In this document: positions 63,154 to 64,000 of the stretch, in pieces
Numbering within the stretch: position 1 is the first letter of the stretch
How the letters are laid out: the number at the start of each line of letters is the position of its first letter
Assembly: GCF_004000945.1 (NCBI RefSeq)
Contig: NZ_BIMF01000008.1
Location: forward strand, 124,001-188,000
DNA: 64,000 nucleotides
Origin: Paenibacillus lautus NBRC 15380
Lineage (GTDB): Bacteria; Bacillota; Bacilli; Paenibacillales; Paenibacillaceae
Reading direction: 5' to 3'
Program-made: the position numbers and the translations under genes
Notes under the pieces: model-generated
Told to the model about the DNA's origin: nothing
The model's database searches: none
The model's input: the letters and a program-made list of their open reading frames with translations, nothing else

Positions 63154-63495
63154 ATGCGCCAAGAGGATCAGGATACATCGAGTCAAATACGGTCGGAGCC
63201 TCGCGACCGGGATAACCACCGGCACGGCGGGCGGCACGGAAGACGGCGTGAGGAAGGGCATGACGGCAGGGAAGGCGGCAAGATGGCGCAGACGTTCCGC
63301 CGGGGGCGCGCGCTTTCTTTTCTGGACCATTTAGTTGTGAAACGGGAAACCTTGAAGAAGCAAGTCAATGACCCGAACTTTGAAGCCATCCGAGAAGTGG
63401 TCAGCGGAGAGCTGAAAGCAGTAGACCAGATCATTCAGGAGTATATTCAGGCGTTTGAGCTGTATGATACGAACCCATCGCAAGACAGCCAATAA
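63154..63495 (+). CDS. Small charged protein upstream of ABC exporter
   Basis: 113 aa with AAGGAGG ten bases before the ATG. The N-terminal 50 residues are low complexity and rich in Arg, His, Gly, Asp and Glu (R-H-G-G-R-H-G-R-R-R). The C-terminal 60 residues are helical (S-F-L-D-H-L-V-V-K-R-E-T-L-K then F-E-A-I-R-E-V-V-S). It is not a recognised regulator. It is the first gene of the operator-controlled transcript and may be an accessory protein of the exporter. Confidence 0.68.
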   Translation: MRQEDQDTSSQIRSEPRDRDNHRHGGRHGRRREEGHDGREGGKMAQTFRRGRALSFLDHLVVKRETLKKQVNDPNFEAIREVVSGELKAVDQIIQEYIQAFELYDTNPSQDSQ

Positions 63496-63560
63496 TGGCT
63501 GTCCGCCAACCATTAAAACCAACTACCATGACAGAGGTAGAACTTGGAGCGTGATAATTC

Positions 63561-64000
63561 TTGATCAGAAAGTTTTTTTCGTACTATCGGCCCTACAAGG
63601 GACTGTTTATTTTGGATTTTACGTGCGCCGTTATTGCCGGACTGCTGGAGCTTGCTTTCCCGCTTGCCGTCAGCAAATTTATTGACGACCTGCTGCCAAG
63701 CCAGGATTGGCCGCTGATCCTGATTGCCTGCATCGTCCTTCTCTCGATCTATGCGCTGAATACCGCGCTGCAATACATCGTCACTTATTGGGGGCATATG
63801 CTCGGCATTAATATCGAGACGGATATGCGGGAAAAAATGTTCTCCCACATTCAGAAGCTCTCCTTCCGTTTCTTTGATAACAACAAAACCGGACATCTCA
63901 TGGGACGCATCACGAATGATCTTAATGACGTGGGAGAAGTAGCCCACCACGGACCGGAAGACGTATTCATCGCCGTTATGACGCTGCTCGGTTCCTTCTC
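63561..64000 (+). CDS. ABC exporter half-transporter, N-terminal part
   Basis: Partial gene leaving the right edge. It starts at a TTG with GGAG about 11 bases upstream. The 146 residues seen are the N-terminal membrane domain of an ABCB/MsbA-type exporter: two membrane helices, then I-N-I-E-T-D-M-R-E-K-M-F-S-H-I-Q-K-L-S-F-R-F-F-D and T-G-H-L-M-G-R-I-T-N-D. The ATPase domain is outside the window. Multidrug or lipid export is likely. Confidence 0.87.
   Translation, partial: MIRKFFSYYRPYKGLFILDFTCAVIAGLLELAFPLAVSKFIDDLLPSQDWPLILIACIVLLSIYALNTALQYIVTYWGHMLGINIETDMREKMFSHIQKLSFRFFDNNKTGHLMGRITNDLNDVGEVAHHGPEDVFIAVMTLLGSF

Noticed and set aside
1..64000. tRNA, rRNA, insertion sequence, prophage or plasmid origin
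   Set aside because: I looked for cloverleaf-type sequences, transposase motifs with terminal repeats, integrases and replication genes, and found none that could be supported by eye.

Overview
The window looks like a chromosomal segment of a Paenibacillus-type member of the Firmicutes. The reasons are the mid-range GC content, many strong AGGAGG-type ribosome binding sites, YesM/YesN two-component systems paired with lipoprotein sugar-binding proteins, S-layer-homology (SLH) and copper-amine-oxidase-N domain surface proteins, a split glycine decarboxylase (gcvPA/gcvPB) under tandem glycine riboswitches, and a CcpA-like cre site. No rRNA, tRNA, CRISPR array, complete insertion sequence or prophage was seen. 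The assignment comes from gene content, not from a database match.

Layout. 1-6.4 kb: a minus-strand carbohydrate-uptake/sensing cluster (solute-binding lipoprotein, YesM-like kinase, YesN-like regulator, second solute-binding lipoprotein, start of a further gene). 6.5-16.4 kb: surface and stress genes, dominated by a 1478-aa GLUG/SLH protein and a MalT-like LuxR regulator. 16.6-24.5 kb: metallopeptidase, a decayed alpha/beta hydrolase, a sulfatase, YkvA and DUF2935 proteins, an orphan HPr-kinase-like gene and a MarR/nitroreductase cluster. 24.8-32 kb: two MFS efflux genes, regulators, a broken aminotransferase, a roughly 0.8-kb non-coding repeat block, a DUF326 copper-protein gene with a premature stop, and a chloramphenicol acetyltransferase. 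32.2-37.9 kb: extracellular proteins (collagen-like/YVTN propeller, copper-amine-oxidase-N/PKD, AT-rich SLH). 37.9-47.4 kb: small accessory enzymes, a frameshifted HTH-TPR regulator divergent from a 36-aa ORF, threonine aldolase and a zinc/cadmium-type CDF exporter. 47.4-55.9 kb: SgrR-like regulator, hisS, large catalase, MocR regulator and DMT exporter. 56-61.2 kb: glycine cleavage system with two divergent glycine riboswitches. 61.6-64 kb: arylamine N-acetyltransferase, guanine-deaminase-like protein, and the start of an ABC exporter operon behind two identical-type operators.

How the genes work together. gcvH and gcvT-gcvPA-gcvPB are divergent and each has its own tandem glycine riboswitch, so all peptide components of the glycine cleavage pathway except the shared L-protein are glycine-controlled here. 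MarR and two nitroreductases probably form one unit. The YesMN cluster probably controls its adjacent sugar transporter. The MocR regulator faces the DMT exporter across a two-turn direct repeat.

The most notable observation is the leader of hisS. It has a near-consensus promoter, then a 15-codon ORF with three consecutive histidine codons, then mutually exclusive RNA hairpins and an intrinsic terminator. This reads as a histidine-sensing leader-peptide attenuator on a tRNA synthetase gene in a lineage where T-boxes are the usual solution. Second is a 36-aa ORF, divergent from a broken HTH-TPR regulator, that overlaps two interleaved inverted repeats. Several genes are decaying by single-base lesions: alpha/beta hydrolase, aminotransferase, DUF326 protein, HTH-TPR regulator and a sigma-factor tail.
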